From: Chondrus crispus
Taxonomy: Eukaryota > Rhodophyta > Florideophyceae > Gigartinales > Gigartinaceae
Assembly (NCBI RefSeq): GCF_000350225.1
Contig: NW_005179003.1
Location: 156,255 to 220,254 of the forward strand
Direction of reading: 5' to 3'
DNA length: 64,000 bases
Made by a program: the position numbers and the translations under genes. The notes below the pieces were generated by a model. The model had not been told where the DNA came from and made no database searches. It saw only the letters and a list, made by a program, of their open reading frames with translations. Of this stretch, positions 33,041 to 42,486 are shown piece by piece; position 1 is the stretch's first letter; each line of letters begins with the position of its first letter.

Positions 33041-34157
33041 GGGACGATACGTTTTTGGCACATGTCAGGATCGATACGTAATGACAAAAAACGTATCGTC
33101 CAGGCCTGATTCGACGTATGTGCGATTTTGGTACTGTCTACGGTATATGGCCCAAAACGTATCGTGCCGGGCGGTTTTAACGGCGACAGTTTTCTGGTGG
33201 GACGATACGTTTTAGGCCGATTTACACGGCGGCACCCCCATACGCGCTGTATTGGCAACATTGCTGTTGGGAATTTCTGACTAAAATTTTGCCGACGGCG
33301 GCGCACAGCCAATAAAATGTCAGGGCGCAAAATTTAGTTTTTGCCGTGTGCGATTAGAGGCGCATGAGCAATGATATTAACTTCATATTTTATCACGTAC
33401 CGTGTCCCTCGTCTGACAAGATTGTCAGATGCCCAAAACGTATCGTGCTGGGTGGGGCAATTACAGCAGGCAGATTTAGTGGCAGGGCCTTATACTGCAC
33501 TGACGGCGTCGCAGTGCGCATGTACGAGTTACACAATAAGGCGGCGTAATTTATGTCCTGAACATCAAAGCTTTCTAAGTTATTTACTGCGCGAAATTGA
33601 AAAGCGCCGTATGCAGGTTTCGATGATCGTTGCCTCAACGACGCATTTTGGACGGGTGTGTCAGAGATGCGTTGGGGAGGGATGCGCGCACGATGCGTTC
33701 TGGAGAGGTGCGTCTAGGATGCGAGCTGAGGGGGTGCGAGAATGATGCGTTGGAAGGGGTGCCAGAATGCTACGTTGGAGAGGGGTGTGCTCGTGATGTG
33801 TTCTATAGGGGTGCGCTCATCATTCGTTTGAGAGGGATGCCAGAATGATACGTTCGAGAGGGGTGCGCCCACGACGCGTTCTAAGGGGGTGCGAGATTGA
33901 TGCGTTCGGGAGGGGTGCGCCCATGATGCGGTCTGGAGGGGCGCGAGAACAATGCATTTTGGAAGGGTGCGAGAATAATACGTTCGGGAGGGGTGCGCCC
34001 ACGATGCGTTCTGAAGGGGTGCCAGAATGATACGTTCGAGAGGGGTGCGCCCATGATGCGTTCTGGAGGGGCGCGAGAACGATGCGTTTTGGAAAGGTGC
34101 GAGAATGATACTTTGGAGAGGGCTACTCGCAAGACGCGTCTTGCAAGGGGCCTGAAC
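33012..34157 (+). repeat. Long dispersed repeat, copy 1
   Basis: Matches 57487-58452 in the same orientation. The first ~210 bp are about 97-98% identical, the middle nearer 85-90%. It carries five copies of the 12-mer ACGATACGTTTT in both orientations (33044, 33087, 33154, 33202, 33434), a conserved block around AAAATTTTGCCGACGGCGG, and ends in a 26-bp minisatellite. It may be a non-autonomous transposon; its ends are not defined. No protein is supported. Confidence 0.8.
33640..34157 (+). repeat. 26-bp minisatellite, 20 units
   Basis: Twenty consecutive units of 26 bp (two are 25), typical unit starting GATGCGTTCTGGAGGGGTGC. Alternating GATGCG/GATACG forms suggest a higher-order 52-bp unit. 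26 is not a multiple of three, so apparent ORFs across it are not repeats of one peptide. Confidence 0.9.
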
Positions 34158-34490
34158 GGTGCGTTTGCATGTTTCTTTTCTGTTTCAGCTACTTCTGTAG
34201 TAGATGGCCGTTACGAAAGCACAAGTGTAAATTTTGTGGGGTTGGTTGTGTAGTGGAGAAACAGCAAAACGGCACAATTGGTGAGCATAGCAGTTGGATA
34301 TGGCGCGACGTAGAAGATGTATAAATGAATGATTCAACAAAAACGGCGGGTAGTGATCGCACGGGCACATGGAAATGTGAGGATCGCTGTGACATGTGAA
34401 TGGTTCCGTTTTCGAGAAGATTGAAGCTTTCTATCGTTGAGAGTTTATTGAAAATGTGGTCCTAATACTGCAGTATGTGGATATCGAAAA
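34158..34490. other. Intergenic, 3' side of the helicase gene
   Basis: No gene or clear repeat seen. Confidence 0.4.
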
Positions 34491-37349
34491 CTACTGGCAG
34501 TCCAGTTGGAGAAGACCTTGATGTATGGCCCAAGCCAGTGGGAGCCATATTGTCAGAGGCATATCGTCGTTATTCTCGTCAGCGGACTCTATGGATGCAT
34601 CCGAGAAGATGACGGCTAAGTCCTTCTCAGTGACCCGGGCCGGGCGGTCACGGAGAACGGAGTTGAAGCGGCAAAGGATTTCGGAAGGGAACAGGTTTTC
34701 AGCGATCTGTTGCTGGAAAGACTTCATTCGCCAAAGGTTCCAGGCGAGTGATATCATAGGACGTATATCGCAACGACCGTATTGGCCGAATGTGGGGTGA
34801 AGTGGTTGGCCAAGGCAGTGCGAGAGGCGGCAATCAAAGCACTTGAGAGGGACTTTTCTTGGGACGGGGCAAGACGGGACGAAATGGGTCGTAGAGAAAC
34901 AGGCATAGCAGCTTCTTTCTATGAATGGACAGTCATTCTGAGGATGTTCCGTACCGGAACGGCGGGGAGAAGCGTGGCATAAGAGACACGTCGTCTTGGT
35001 TAGGAAGAGGAATTGAGTTACTAAATGAACCGTGGATTCGGTGTCAATTGCCTGGAAGTGACTAAATGGCAACGATAGGGGAGGTGACGGGGAAGGCAAA
35101 GGGTTTGTGGGAACATTAGGTTGGGTTTGGCGCGCCATACTGGGAGAAGTTCGTAAGCTCTTGAATGAATTTCTTCCCGATGGTGGAAGTGATGCGGGCC
35201 GTTTGCCCGAAAGGACTTGCTTCAAAGATGGTGACGCCGTCGGAAGTGACCGTGGACGGACTGGAAATGGTGCTTGCTGCATTGAAGGTGATGCTGAAGG
35301 CAGCAAGCGTTCACTTGATTGTTGTGGGGAGAAGCTAAGGATTCTTCGAACTGGAGGGGCTGGAGGGGGGTTGGTTGGAGCGGATTGCTCAAGCAAGAGA
35401 AGCATTTCATCGAAGTTGTGCTGCGTGGATGTGGTGGCTCCGATTTGGTTTTGCCGTTGAGGCTCGAGATGGTTTTGATTTTGATCTTGATGTGGACGTG
35501 GCAACTGCGATTGCGATGGTGTGGTGGGAAGCGAATGTTGCTGAGACTGGGATTGCGAATTTGCATCCCAAGGTCTAGAGGTATCCGGTGTGTGAAATTG
35601 TGAACTCTGAGGGGTGTGCGGTGCATTAGTTGGCTGGGAGGGGAACATAGATCTGCAAACATCGCACCAGACTGCGTGCTTTTCGAAGCGACAGACACCA
35701 GAGACTTGGCCATCCATGGCTGTGTAAAGTGCATCTTTGCGGCAATCCGTGGTATTGAGGACCCAATTCATCATCTCGTTTCGGTTCGTTACTGCGAGAT
35801 CATTTTGGTCAATGTTGCCCTTTTTGAGAAGGGAGGTTTCGAAGCTCTTATTGTACTGGGTTGAGTTTAGGACGAAGACGAATGCGTGGTGTCCGTCGCG
35901 TCCAGACCGGCCACTCTCCTGTGCAAAGTCGACGAGGCTTCTTGCGGCGCCAAGATGAACTGTTGCTCGAACATCTGGAACATCTATTCCGGTACCGAAG
36001 GCGGACGTACAAACCATAATACGGAACAGAGTTGAAGGTACGAGGTCCTTGGTTGTTATGATGTCGTAGAGCTCTTCGTTTGCTGTCCAGTCGTTGTGGG
36101 CCTTTTCGCGAGCTTCTTTAGTGAGGCCGGCATGATATATGAGCGGCTCGACTGCGATGCGTTGATTGGAGTGGGCAACACTTCCTTGTGCATATGCGGC
36201 CGTCAGGGCTTTGTGGAGAGAAGTTGTTTCTTGGCGCGTCAGGGCGAAAGCGATGATTCTATATATTTTGGGCAACGGCTTTGGGGCGTTGGTGCAATCG
36301 AGGAAGTGCTGATGCAGAAAGCTTACTGCATTCATCTTCATGACTTCTTGTGCGGTGGCAAAGGAGCCTTCAGGAGTGCGAGTGTTTAGGCCCGGGTCAG
36401 AGTCGTCACTGAAGGTATGAACAACAAACTCGAGATTCCTTCTTTGAGAAGGCATTGAGAAAAGGAAGGCTGTGTTAATGCCGTGGCGCTCTAGAATGAT
36501 TCTTCTCTCGCAGGGTGGGACGGTGGCACTGAGGAGTACACGAGGGACTGACTTTGGGATGATAGAAAGGGATCGACGCAAAAACTTCAATTCAGGGCGG
36601 AAATGATGCCACATGGCTGTGAGATGAGCCTCATCAATGACTACTCGAGCGAGCCTGTTAGTATCCATAAGTCGAACAACCAGCTCTTTGAAAGACGGCC
36701 GCGACAACTGTTCGGCCGTGAAGATGTACAGGTCGGCAAATTCCAGTGATCCTTGTCCATTCGCGCAATGTGATGCGAGTAGGGCGAAGTTTGTCGCGCG
36801 CCTCATGTACTCCGATACAAGGGCCTTGAGGGGAACGACTACGATAGTGGACTTGATATTCTTTTCCATGAAAGCTGGTAGAAGGACTGCCATAGACTTG
36901 CCTGATGCGGTGGGAATCAGTACGAGGGAGTTGTTCTGCGACGCGGACACAGTGGCTGTGACAGCAAACTGCGTTTGAGACATGAATTCCGCAGATTTAG
37001 AACGTGTGGCCTTTTTGAGAGCGGACAGTAGAGGCCTGACGAGGGGAGGGAGGATATGGTTCGGGGGGTTATCGAGGCGAATACTGTGATTGGAGTGGGA
37101 CCCTACAGAGAAAGTGTTGGGGAATTTGAGAGCAGAGGGGTTTGGCTGCAGTTGTTGCAGTTCGTTTGCTGTGCTTCCGTTGAGAGCATGAAGGAGGGGT
37201 TTCGGTTGATGAACCTGGAAGACAGGCTGCGGCTCATGTTGGGATAGCGAGGTCACTCGAGACTGGAGTTGCTGTGAATGTTGGAGGGGGAGCGGTTGTG
37301 AAGAAGTGCGGTCACTATAAATGACGGCAGCTTCAGATGGCGGTGCCAT
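34491..37349 (-). CDS. RecQ-type DNA helicase with C-terminal zinc-knuckle region
   Basis: 952 codons from ATG 37349. Helicase core at residues ~115-550: Walker A LIPTASGKS (Lys151), DEAH at 239-242, motif III LLSATVPP (272-279), motif V AFGTGIDVPD (450-459), motif VI QESGRSGRDG (477-486), and a RecQ-zinc-like Cys cluster (VCRFEKHAVWCDVCR). It would unwind DNA 3'-5' using ATP. Residues ~560-750 are Q/S/P-rich linker. The C-terminal 200 residues contain Cys/His clusters (CLLCHASPRR, CYACFSTTHFVPSC, CFDC) like zinc knuckles. The closest family known to me is the fungal telomere-linked RecQ group, often with zinc-finger and recombinase-like N-terminal regions. The first 97 bp overlap the upstream recombinase ORF in another frame, so the two are probably translated from one mRNA or were once one protein. 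Confidence 0.85.
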   Translation of the reverse strand: MAPPSEAAVIYSDRTSSQPLPLQHSQQLQSRVTSLSQHEPQPVFQVHQPKPLLHALNGSTANELQQLQPNPSALKFPNTFSVGSHSNHSIRLDNPPNHILPPLVRPLLSALKKATRSKSAEFMSQTQFAVTATVSASQNNSLVLIPTASGKSMAVLLPAFMEKNIKSTIVVVPLKALVSEYMRRATNFALLASHCANGQGSLEFADLYIFTAEQLSRPSFKELVVRLMDTNRLARVVIDEAHLTAMWHHFRPELKFLRRSLSIIPKSVPRVLLSATVPPCERRIILERHGINTAFLFSMPSQRRNLEFVVHTFSDDSDPGLNTRTPEGSFATAQEVMKMNAVSFLHQHFLDCTNAPKPLPKIYRIIAFALTRQETTSLHKALTAAYAQGSVAHSNQRIAVEPLIYHAGLTKEAREKAHNDWTANEELYDIITTKDLVPSTLFRIMVCTSAFGTGIDVPDVRATVHLGAARSLVDFAQESGRSGRDGHHAFVFVLNSTQYNKSFETSLLKKGNIDQNDLAVTNRNEMMNWVLNTTDCRKDALYTAMDGQVSGVCRFEKHAVWCDVCRSMFPSQPTNAPHTPQSSQFHTPDTSRPWDANSQSQSQQHSLPTTPSQSQLPRPHQDQNQNHLEPQRQNQIGATTSTQHNFDEMLLLLEQSAPTNPPPAPPVRRILSFSPQQSSERLLPSASPSMQQAPFPVRPRSLPTASPSLKQVLSGKRPASLPPSGRNSFKSLRTSPSMARQTQPNVPTNPLPSPSPPLSLPFSHFQAIDTESTVHLVTQFLFLTKTTCLLCHASPRRSGTEHPQNDCPFIERSCYACFSTTHFVPSCPVPRKVPLKCFDCRLSHCLGQPLHPTFGQYGRCDIRPMISLAWNLWRMKSFQQQIAENLFPSEILCRFNSVLRDRPARVTEKDLAVIFSDASIESADENNDDMPLTIWLPLAWAIHQGLLQLDCQ

Positions 37350-38188
37350 TCATGGGAGAATTGGCGGTGCTTTGTTAGCGTGGCGGCGGGACAGTCGGGC
37401 ATTAGCGAGGTAGTTCGTCCGTAGTGTTTGTGGGCGATAGAGGAGGTATGCGCAGCTTGTTGGTGTCCGGCTGTGGTGTGTTCTGCCAATATGTCATTCA
37501 TGCTGCTGTGGAGCTTATTCTGACATATAAGCGGAACCATTCCACTGGTGAACTGCCTGTAATCCTTGAAGGAGATGTGAATGCTTCTGGATTGCAGGGC
37601 AGTCCTGATGACCTTTGTGACACGTGCAGGTGAGAAACGTTGGCCGTTGTTGGCGAATAAGAATGTCCAATGGGTTCTCATGGCTTCGTCACCATGGAGA
37701 GCTCTGACCATTTCGCATTCCAAGGGGCGAATGACCGACAAGTATGAGATCATTCGGAACGAAGTTTGCTTGTCGGGAAATCGGTACACCGCGCGGTTGT
37801 AACCGAGCGCGGCCCTTGACTTGCAGTAGCCAGGGTTGAACAAAATTTCGGAGTTGTGGCCGATGAAGATGTTCCGGATGTTGTTCTCCCCATTTTGTAG
37901 CCTATAAGTGCATATCTCGGTTGCTCGACCGGGAGATCCGGACGAAAAATGCATCATAGCAAGTAGGGAGTCTTGGATGATTTGGCAATGAGCGAGAAAC
38001 TGCAAGACTCCTGTTTTCGTCATTCGAACACCAGCGACTTGAATTTCTCGGTCTTGGCCAGAGGAAGCAGTAGAGGTAGGGGATGGGCCAAGACCGGATG
38101 CCTCATCTTGTGTAGGAACTCTGCGCGGAAAGGAACATGTGGGGTGGACGCAAGGTGTGCGATGGAGGTAATCGGACGATGGATTCAT
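37253..38188 (-). CDS. Tyrosine recombinase (Crypton/telomere-linked-helicase type)
   Basis: 311 codons from ATG 38188. The catalytic set of tyrosine recombinases is visible: box I Arg88 in SGSPGRATEI, box II KDYR with Arg211 (Lys208 in the place of the usual His), His242 in TAGHQ and the nucleophile Tyr256 in HKHYGR. The spacing is normal for a catalytic domain of ~200 residues. It would cut and rejoin DNA through a 3'-phosphotyrosine. The N-terminal core-binding domain is not in this ORF and may be supplied by the ORF before it. Start and stop overlap as TAATG with the upstream zinc-finger ORF, and the 3' end overlaps the helicase ORF by 97 bp. Three coupled ORFs are rare in nuclear genes. 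Confidence 0.75.
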   Translation of the reverse strand: MNPSSDYLHRTPCVHPTCSFPRRVPTQDEASGLGPSPTSTASSGQDREIQVAGVRMTKTGVLQFLAHCQIIQDSLLAMMHFSSGSPGRATEICTYRLQNGENNIRNIFIGHNSEILFNPGYCKSRAALGYNRAVYRFPDKQTSFRMISYLSVIRPLECEMVRALHGDEAMRTHWTFLFANNGQRFSPARVTKVIRTALQSRSIHISFKDYRQFTSGMVPLICQNKLHSSMNDILAEHTTAGHQQAAHTSSIAHKHYGRTTSLMPDCPAATLTKHRQFSHEWHRHLKLPSFIVTALLHNRSPSNIHSNSSLE

Positions 38189-40164
38189 TAGAGCATGAAG
38201 GAGATGGGCAACGTGGCCTGCACCCAGGAAGCGTGGTGAGTGAGGGAGGAGAGAAAGGAAAAGCCAGGAGCGCGGTTCGTGGGGTCGTCACGCAGAGATA
38301 AAACGAGTCGTTGGAAATCAGGAGGAAGCTCGGCCCCCAGAAGACAGTGTTCGTAGAAGAACTTGTCGAAAGTCTTGTGTTGGTTTGTGATGATCGTCCC
38401 CAAAAGAGGCATGGAGAGGTGGTGAGATTTGATTATGCCACAAGGGTGTTGCTTGTGAATGGCACAGACGGCGAAAGAGATTGGACCTTCCTCATGTTTT
38501 ATGATTCGCATGATGACATCCAAAGTTTTTCGTATGAATGTAGCGGCAGTGTTGGCATCTTGATCGACGGTTGCGATGATGGCAGCAGCTGGATCTTGGT
38601 GGTTCTCGTTGAGATGGGCGGCCGGAAGGGGCGTTTCTGCTACTCGGCGGAGTTCTTGAATCGCTGTCACGGAAACAGCGTATTGGAGGGCGGCAAGAAT
38701 GTGACTCATGTCACCGGCTTCGGCGAGTCTGAGGGTCGGGGAAGTCTCGGCGAAGAGTGGGGCGGAACTTGCAACGACGGTAGCGGCGACAACAAAGTTA
38801 CGAACGGCCAAGTTGGTGAGGAGGTCGACATGCCTGAGCCGGACGAGGAGCAAGCTTTTCATGGCATCGTGAAGGCGACTGTGTAAGGCGTGGGAGAGAG
38901 TTTCACCTGGGGTCTCGTGGAGAGATGTGCGATTGAGCTCATGAAAGAAGGCGTCGATCACGACGGAAGTCTGTTCATTACGGGAAAAGTCGGCGTCCCG
39001 TGTCTGATGAGTGAAGAAGAGGAGGCGGGCAACATGACTAGCATATCTTCGTTCTGCCACGGATTGAACCCGTCGGAAGGGCGTAGTGCCGTGGAGGTTT
39101 ATCGCTTGACGAAATCCATGCGTGACGTCCCTGACGACCTTGGCGATACTTTGAAAGTATAGATGGACGCAGGTTGCAACCGTGGATAAAGTTGCTTGAA
39201 CGTCCTCCGTCGTGACGGCACCCGTGAGTTGAGCTGCCTTCTCACGGCGTAAAGGCAGAGCGTCGAGGGCTTCATCAAAGTCGGTGATCGACAGGAATGT
39301 GTTGCGGAGGGCGATGCCGGAGTCTGCGTCATTTTCCTCCAATTCGGTATGAGATCGTCGACCCGGGGCCAGGTCCGAACTGGAACACGTTAGACGGGCC
39401 AGTACGTCGGCGGCACATTTGTGGAGCTCATAAGACGGGGAGTTGGGGTCTGGAGTGATGAGGTCTAGAGTTGAGTCGGTTGTTGTGTCCATGGGGAGGG
39501 GTGACGACACCGGGGCGGATTGGATGGGATCTTCTTCTTCTGAGTCAGGAATGCCGACGGGGACTTGGGAGACGGTGACCATTTCCCCGATTGGCTCTTC
39601 GGCCGTAACGGGAAAGTATTTGGTCTTGGCACCACTAAACAGAGACTGGGCGCGAACAGCACCGCGGCCAATGATTTGATCAACCTCGGTCGGCGAGGGG
39701 TTTCCGGGTGCATCAGGCGGGTGGACGGAGTTCATATGTTGTCGAAGCCGTTTCGGGGTGCCCTTGGAGAGCTTGCAAAGAGGACAGAAGTAGACTAATT
39801 TGCAAGTGAATCCTTGAAGCGGGGGGAGGCTCTTGATCGGAAGAGTGATTGCCGGATCGGGGAGGAATTGGGGAGCCTGCAGGTAGTCGGAAAGGAGCGG
39901 AGAATCGGAAACAGAGGTACGGTGGAAGGAGAGGGCTTCTTCTGCGAGTCTAGAGCGCTGTGCGGCCTGGGGAGTAGGGATGTTGTGAACGTGGCGCAAG
40001 TGGTCGCTGAAGGCCCTTGCGCTGGGGGACCCGCTCTTGCAATCGACGCAGACAAGGATGAGGGGGATGGAATGGAAGCCAACAGACAAGGACGTAGGTG
40101 CGAGATGCAGTGGCACCCGAGGATCGTTGCGGACGAAAGCGGCGGCATGCGATGGCGTAGTCAT
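38188..40164 (-). CDS. C2H2 zinc-finger protein, first ORF of the recombinase-helicase cassette
   Basis: 658 codons from ATG 40164 (the frame is open to 40368, beginning GTG; another ATG lies at 40335). A TATA-like CATATACAG at about 40291 favours 40164. Two zinc fingers with the same spacing C-x2-C-x12-H-x4-H near residues 38-60 and 124-145 of the 40164 start (CVDCKSG...HLRHVH; CPLCKLSK...HMNSVH). This resembles the N-terminal region found ahead of fungal RecQ proteins. An acidic linker follows, then a helical domain of ~350 residues to the end, which may serve as the DNA-binding half of the recombinase. The last codon overlaps the recombinase ATG (TAATG). Confidence 0.7.
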   Translation of the reverse strand: MTTPSHAAAFVRNDPRVPLHLAPTSLSVGFHSIPLILVCVDCKSGSPSARAFSDHLRHVHNIPTPQAAQRSRLAEEALSFHRTSVSDSPLLSDYLQAPQFLPDPAITLPIKSLPPLQGFTCKLVYFCPLCKLSKGTPKRLRQHMNSVHPPDAPGNPSPTEVDQIIGRGAVRAQSLFSGAKTKYFPVTAEEPIGEMVTVSQVPVGIPDSEEEDPIQSAPVSSPLPMDTTTDSTLDLITPDPNSPSYELHKCAADVLARLTCSSSDLAPGRRSHTELEENDADSGIALRNTFLSITDFDEALDALPLRREKAAQLTGAVTTEDVQATLSTVATCVHLYFQSIAKVVRDVTHGFRQAINLHGTTPFRRVQSVAERRYASHVARLLFFTHQTRDADFSRNEQTSVVIDAFFHELNRTSLHETPGETLSHALHSRLHDAMKSLLLVRLRHVDLLTNLAVRNFVVAATVVASSAPLFAETSPTLRLAEAGDMSHILAALQYAVSVTAIQELRRVAETPLPAAHLNENHQDPAAAIIATVDQDANTAATFIRKTLDVIMRIIKHEEGPISFAVCAIHKQHPCGIIKSHHLSMPLLGTIITNQHKTFDKFFYEHCLLGAELPPDFQRLVLSLRDDPTNRAPGFSFLSSLTHHASWVQATLPISFML

Positions 40165-40941
40165 TGCGCGTGAAGTCGGGAGAGAGCGGGAAAGGAGGCG
40201 AGAGGTGAGGGGTTTCGGGGATGCGAAACGCTGGGGAAGAAGAGAAGAGGGAAAGAGAGAGAGCGGGGGGTCAGTGAGTACGAGAACCCTGTATATGTGA
40301 ACATTGCGTCGAAATAAGACCTGCGAGGGGCTCATACTGAGTAGGAGAACGGGGAGCCTGGGTAGCACAGAAAGGAAGGGTTGACGTTCCGATACGTGGT
40401 GAAGTTCTACGATGATGTGGAGAATTTGGCATAGTTACAGTAGTAGTGGGTGTCAAGGAAGTAGGGCATGCAATTAAGGGTGATTACGTGAGTTAGGGAA
40501 ACACGTCGTTGTATGGCGTCAGAAGGGAATGGGGATGTGAATTTGATCTGTGATTTGCCAGAGTCTGAATGAGGTGCAGGTTGAGCAATTTTGATTTTGG
40601 TTGAAGTTATGAGTGTGCATCTCGAATTTGAGATTAGGGGGAGGAGGGGGATTACGGGAACACAGTTGTCCGTGTACATTCCTAACAGTGGGGGCCGGTG
40701 GCTGTATACTTCCAAAAAATTCTTCGACCGACTTTCCTACGCTGACGGCTTCCCAAGTCCAGGAAAATTCTAACTAATTGAAAACTCAATATTAACATTA
40801 AATATATAATGATTACAACATGCGCTAATTAGTAACGAAAGGAAGACACTGGTTACTATTCAACCACCAGGCCGGACTTGCGTAAATGTATTCAAAATCC
40901 CAATATTCTGAGAAACTCACCTCGGTAAGAAACACGGGGTA
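40165..40941. other. 5' region of the cassette and spacer
   Basis: Holds the likely promoter of the minus-strand cassette (TATA-like CATATACAG at 40291-40299). No gene is supported in 40370-40940. Confidence 0.45.
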
Positions 40942-41866
40942 CAGAGTAAAGTCTCGATATCGTGAACCGAAATGTGGCGCTTGCGAGCAGCCCATTGAGT
41001 TTGCCTTACCGAGGCAGTTCACGGCGGCGGAACTGCTCGTGTACACGTGTACCCGTTTTACCGGTACAGTATGATTTGGACCACACCGGTGGAGACGCTC
41101 TTAGAGCGTCTCCACCAATGCCGATGATACGGTCACAGGAACACAAACTCACTTTCCTTGACTCTGTCCATCGACGGGCAACGTCGACGGGCATCGTCGA
41201 CGGGCGCAATTCCATATCTAGACCACTTCACATTGTGCTCCAGCCTTCCTTTTCTTTTAATTCTGCCACATCCAGAGTCTATATCAGAAGAGTCAGCTCT
41301 CGGTCAAGCCATTGATCTTGGATTAGGGGATTTTGCGGCATTTACTGGCATTGAGCAAGATCAATTTAACGGTGATTCAGATAGTGAGGACGATCGCTCT
41401 ACTGTGCCAGCGAAAGACCGGACAGGACGCAAACCGTCGCTTGCTCGGTATCGCGGAACATTAGAAGCTCTATCTAACGAACTCAGTTGTATTATGACGG
41501 ACGCGAATCTAGTTCAATCGGGGCTGCCTTCGAGCATCAAGTCACTTCTGTATGAGGAACAAAGCTGCGTAAGGAGGCTTCAGCGTTCGAATCTGAGGCA
41601 AAATCGTATGGATGGCTTCTGTAGTCGTTGATGGTTCGTTTCTAGTGCGCATTTCGGCCTCGATAAAGTGAACTCTGGGGTTTTCATGTTTTTGTATGTT
41701 CATGGTATCGCGTAGTTCATTCTATAGAGTCTAGTTCACGTTAGAAATACGAAAACGTTGATTCTGGGCCAAAAAAGCGGGGTGGCGCCTCCCTCATAGT
41801 CCTCCGCTTCAGTGTACCGAGACAGTTCATCATATCAGGTACGCAGCTTATCGAGACTTTACTCTG
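40942..41866. mobile_element. Non-autonomous Tc1/mariner-superfamily element, 925 bp
   Basis: An 18-bp perfect terminal inverted repeat, CAGAGTAAAGTCTCGATA at 40942-40959 and its complement at 41849-41866, is flanked on both sides by the dinucleotide TA (40940-40941 and 41867-41868). TA target duplication plus CAG-starting ends are typical of Tc1/mariner/pogo elements. Internally there is a 157-codon open frame (41158-41631, acidic, no recognised domain), a perfect 13-bp-stem hairpin at 41088-41116, the palindrome GTACACGTGTAC at 41041-41052, and three 13-bp units TCGACGGGCANCG at about 41171-41208. No transposase is encoded. Confidence 0.8.
41158..41631 (+). CDS. Hypothetical ORF inside the Tc1/mariner-like element
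   Basis: 157 codons, beginning with the apparent start region overlapping the 13-bp tandem units, so the true start is unclear. The middle is acidic (NGDSDSEDDRS) and the C-terminal half helical (TLEALSNELSCIMTD). It could be a remnant of the acidic tail of a pogo-type transposase. Weak support. Confidence 0.3.
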   Translation: MTLSIDGQRRRASSTGAIPYLDHFTLCSSLPFLLILPHPESISEESALGQAIDLGLGDFAAFTGIEQDQFNGDSDSEDDRSTVPAKDRTGRKPSLARYRGTLEALSNELSCIMTDANLVQSGLPSSIKSLLYEEQSCVRRLQRSNLRQNRMDGFCSR

Positions 41867-42100
41867 TAGTTTTGATAGCGAGGGACTACTGTAGTGGCTA
41901 TTATGTTGGTCGGGCTACTCTTTTGCTGCGGTTATGTACTGCCACAAGAGCGCGCCAGGGACTTACCCGTCTTACATGGACGCACCCGCCATAGCGTAGC
42001 GAATCATCTTCATGTCCACCGTAATCACATAATCTCAAACCTGGTCTGGAAGTGCAGGAAATTGCTTTTTTATTGTTAGGACCCTGTCAGTATTGGAACT

Positions 42101-42486
42101 TTACATGGAATCCCCACCGTTACCGTTGCTGTGGTAGACGAAGCCCTCTATACCGTAGCCTACGAAAATTTCAGATCCTGGACTGATTAGGGTCTGTGCT
42201 TCCACGACCAAAATAGTGGGCTGGACTAATTGGGACGGATGAGTGGGAGCTTGCGGTGCCATTAACCTTGCGTTTTGTGGGCGGGGAAACAGCAGCTGCC
42301 CCTGTCTGTGTGCTTCGAATTCTTCGTCGTCGTGGTGATAGCGCGCGTCGTTGATGTAACCACCCATTGCGAATGGTGTAGGGACAACGCATATTGCCTT
42401 TCGACCGTTCAGCAGGTCCTTGACGGCGTTGAATCCGTGTCCGCGTATGTTCACTTGCAGCGCATATTTGTTGTAGCGATGTATGT
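42101..42486 (-). CDS. SET domain, C-terminal half (continuation of the methyltransferase gene in a shifted frame)
   Basis: In a frame different from the ORF above it, this stretch encodes the core of a SET domain: FNAVKDLLNGRK, GYINDARY (the N-x-R-Y type motif where S-adenosylmethionine binds), TILVVEAQTLISPGSEI then FVGYGIEG (the IxxGxEIxxxYG signature). The beginning of the same domain (GQGVFAAKTF..KGDLICSYFG) is at the end of the preceding ORF. The frame changes once near 42490. SET domains methylate lysines, usually in histones. The start coordinate given is the frame-change point, not an initiation codon. Confidence 0.65.

Noticed and set aside
33003-33215. 70-codon ORF conserved in both long-repeat copies (also 57391-57690)
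   Set aside because: Part of the frame is antisense to Copia coding sequence and conservation equals overall DNA identity; it reflects repeat duplication, not protein selection.
33640-34157. Possible CRISPR-like array
   Set aside because: Units are contiguous 26-bp tandem repeats without unique spacers.
35107-36978. Several plus-strand ORFs of 90-117 codons
   Set aside because: Antisense shadows of the RecQ-type helicase gene.
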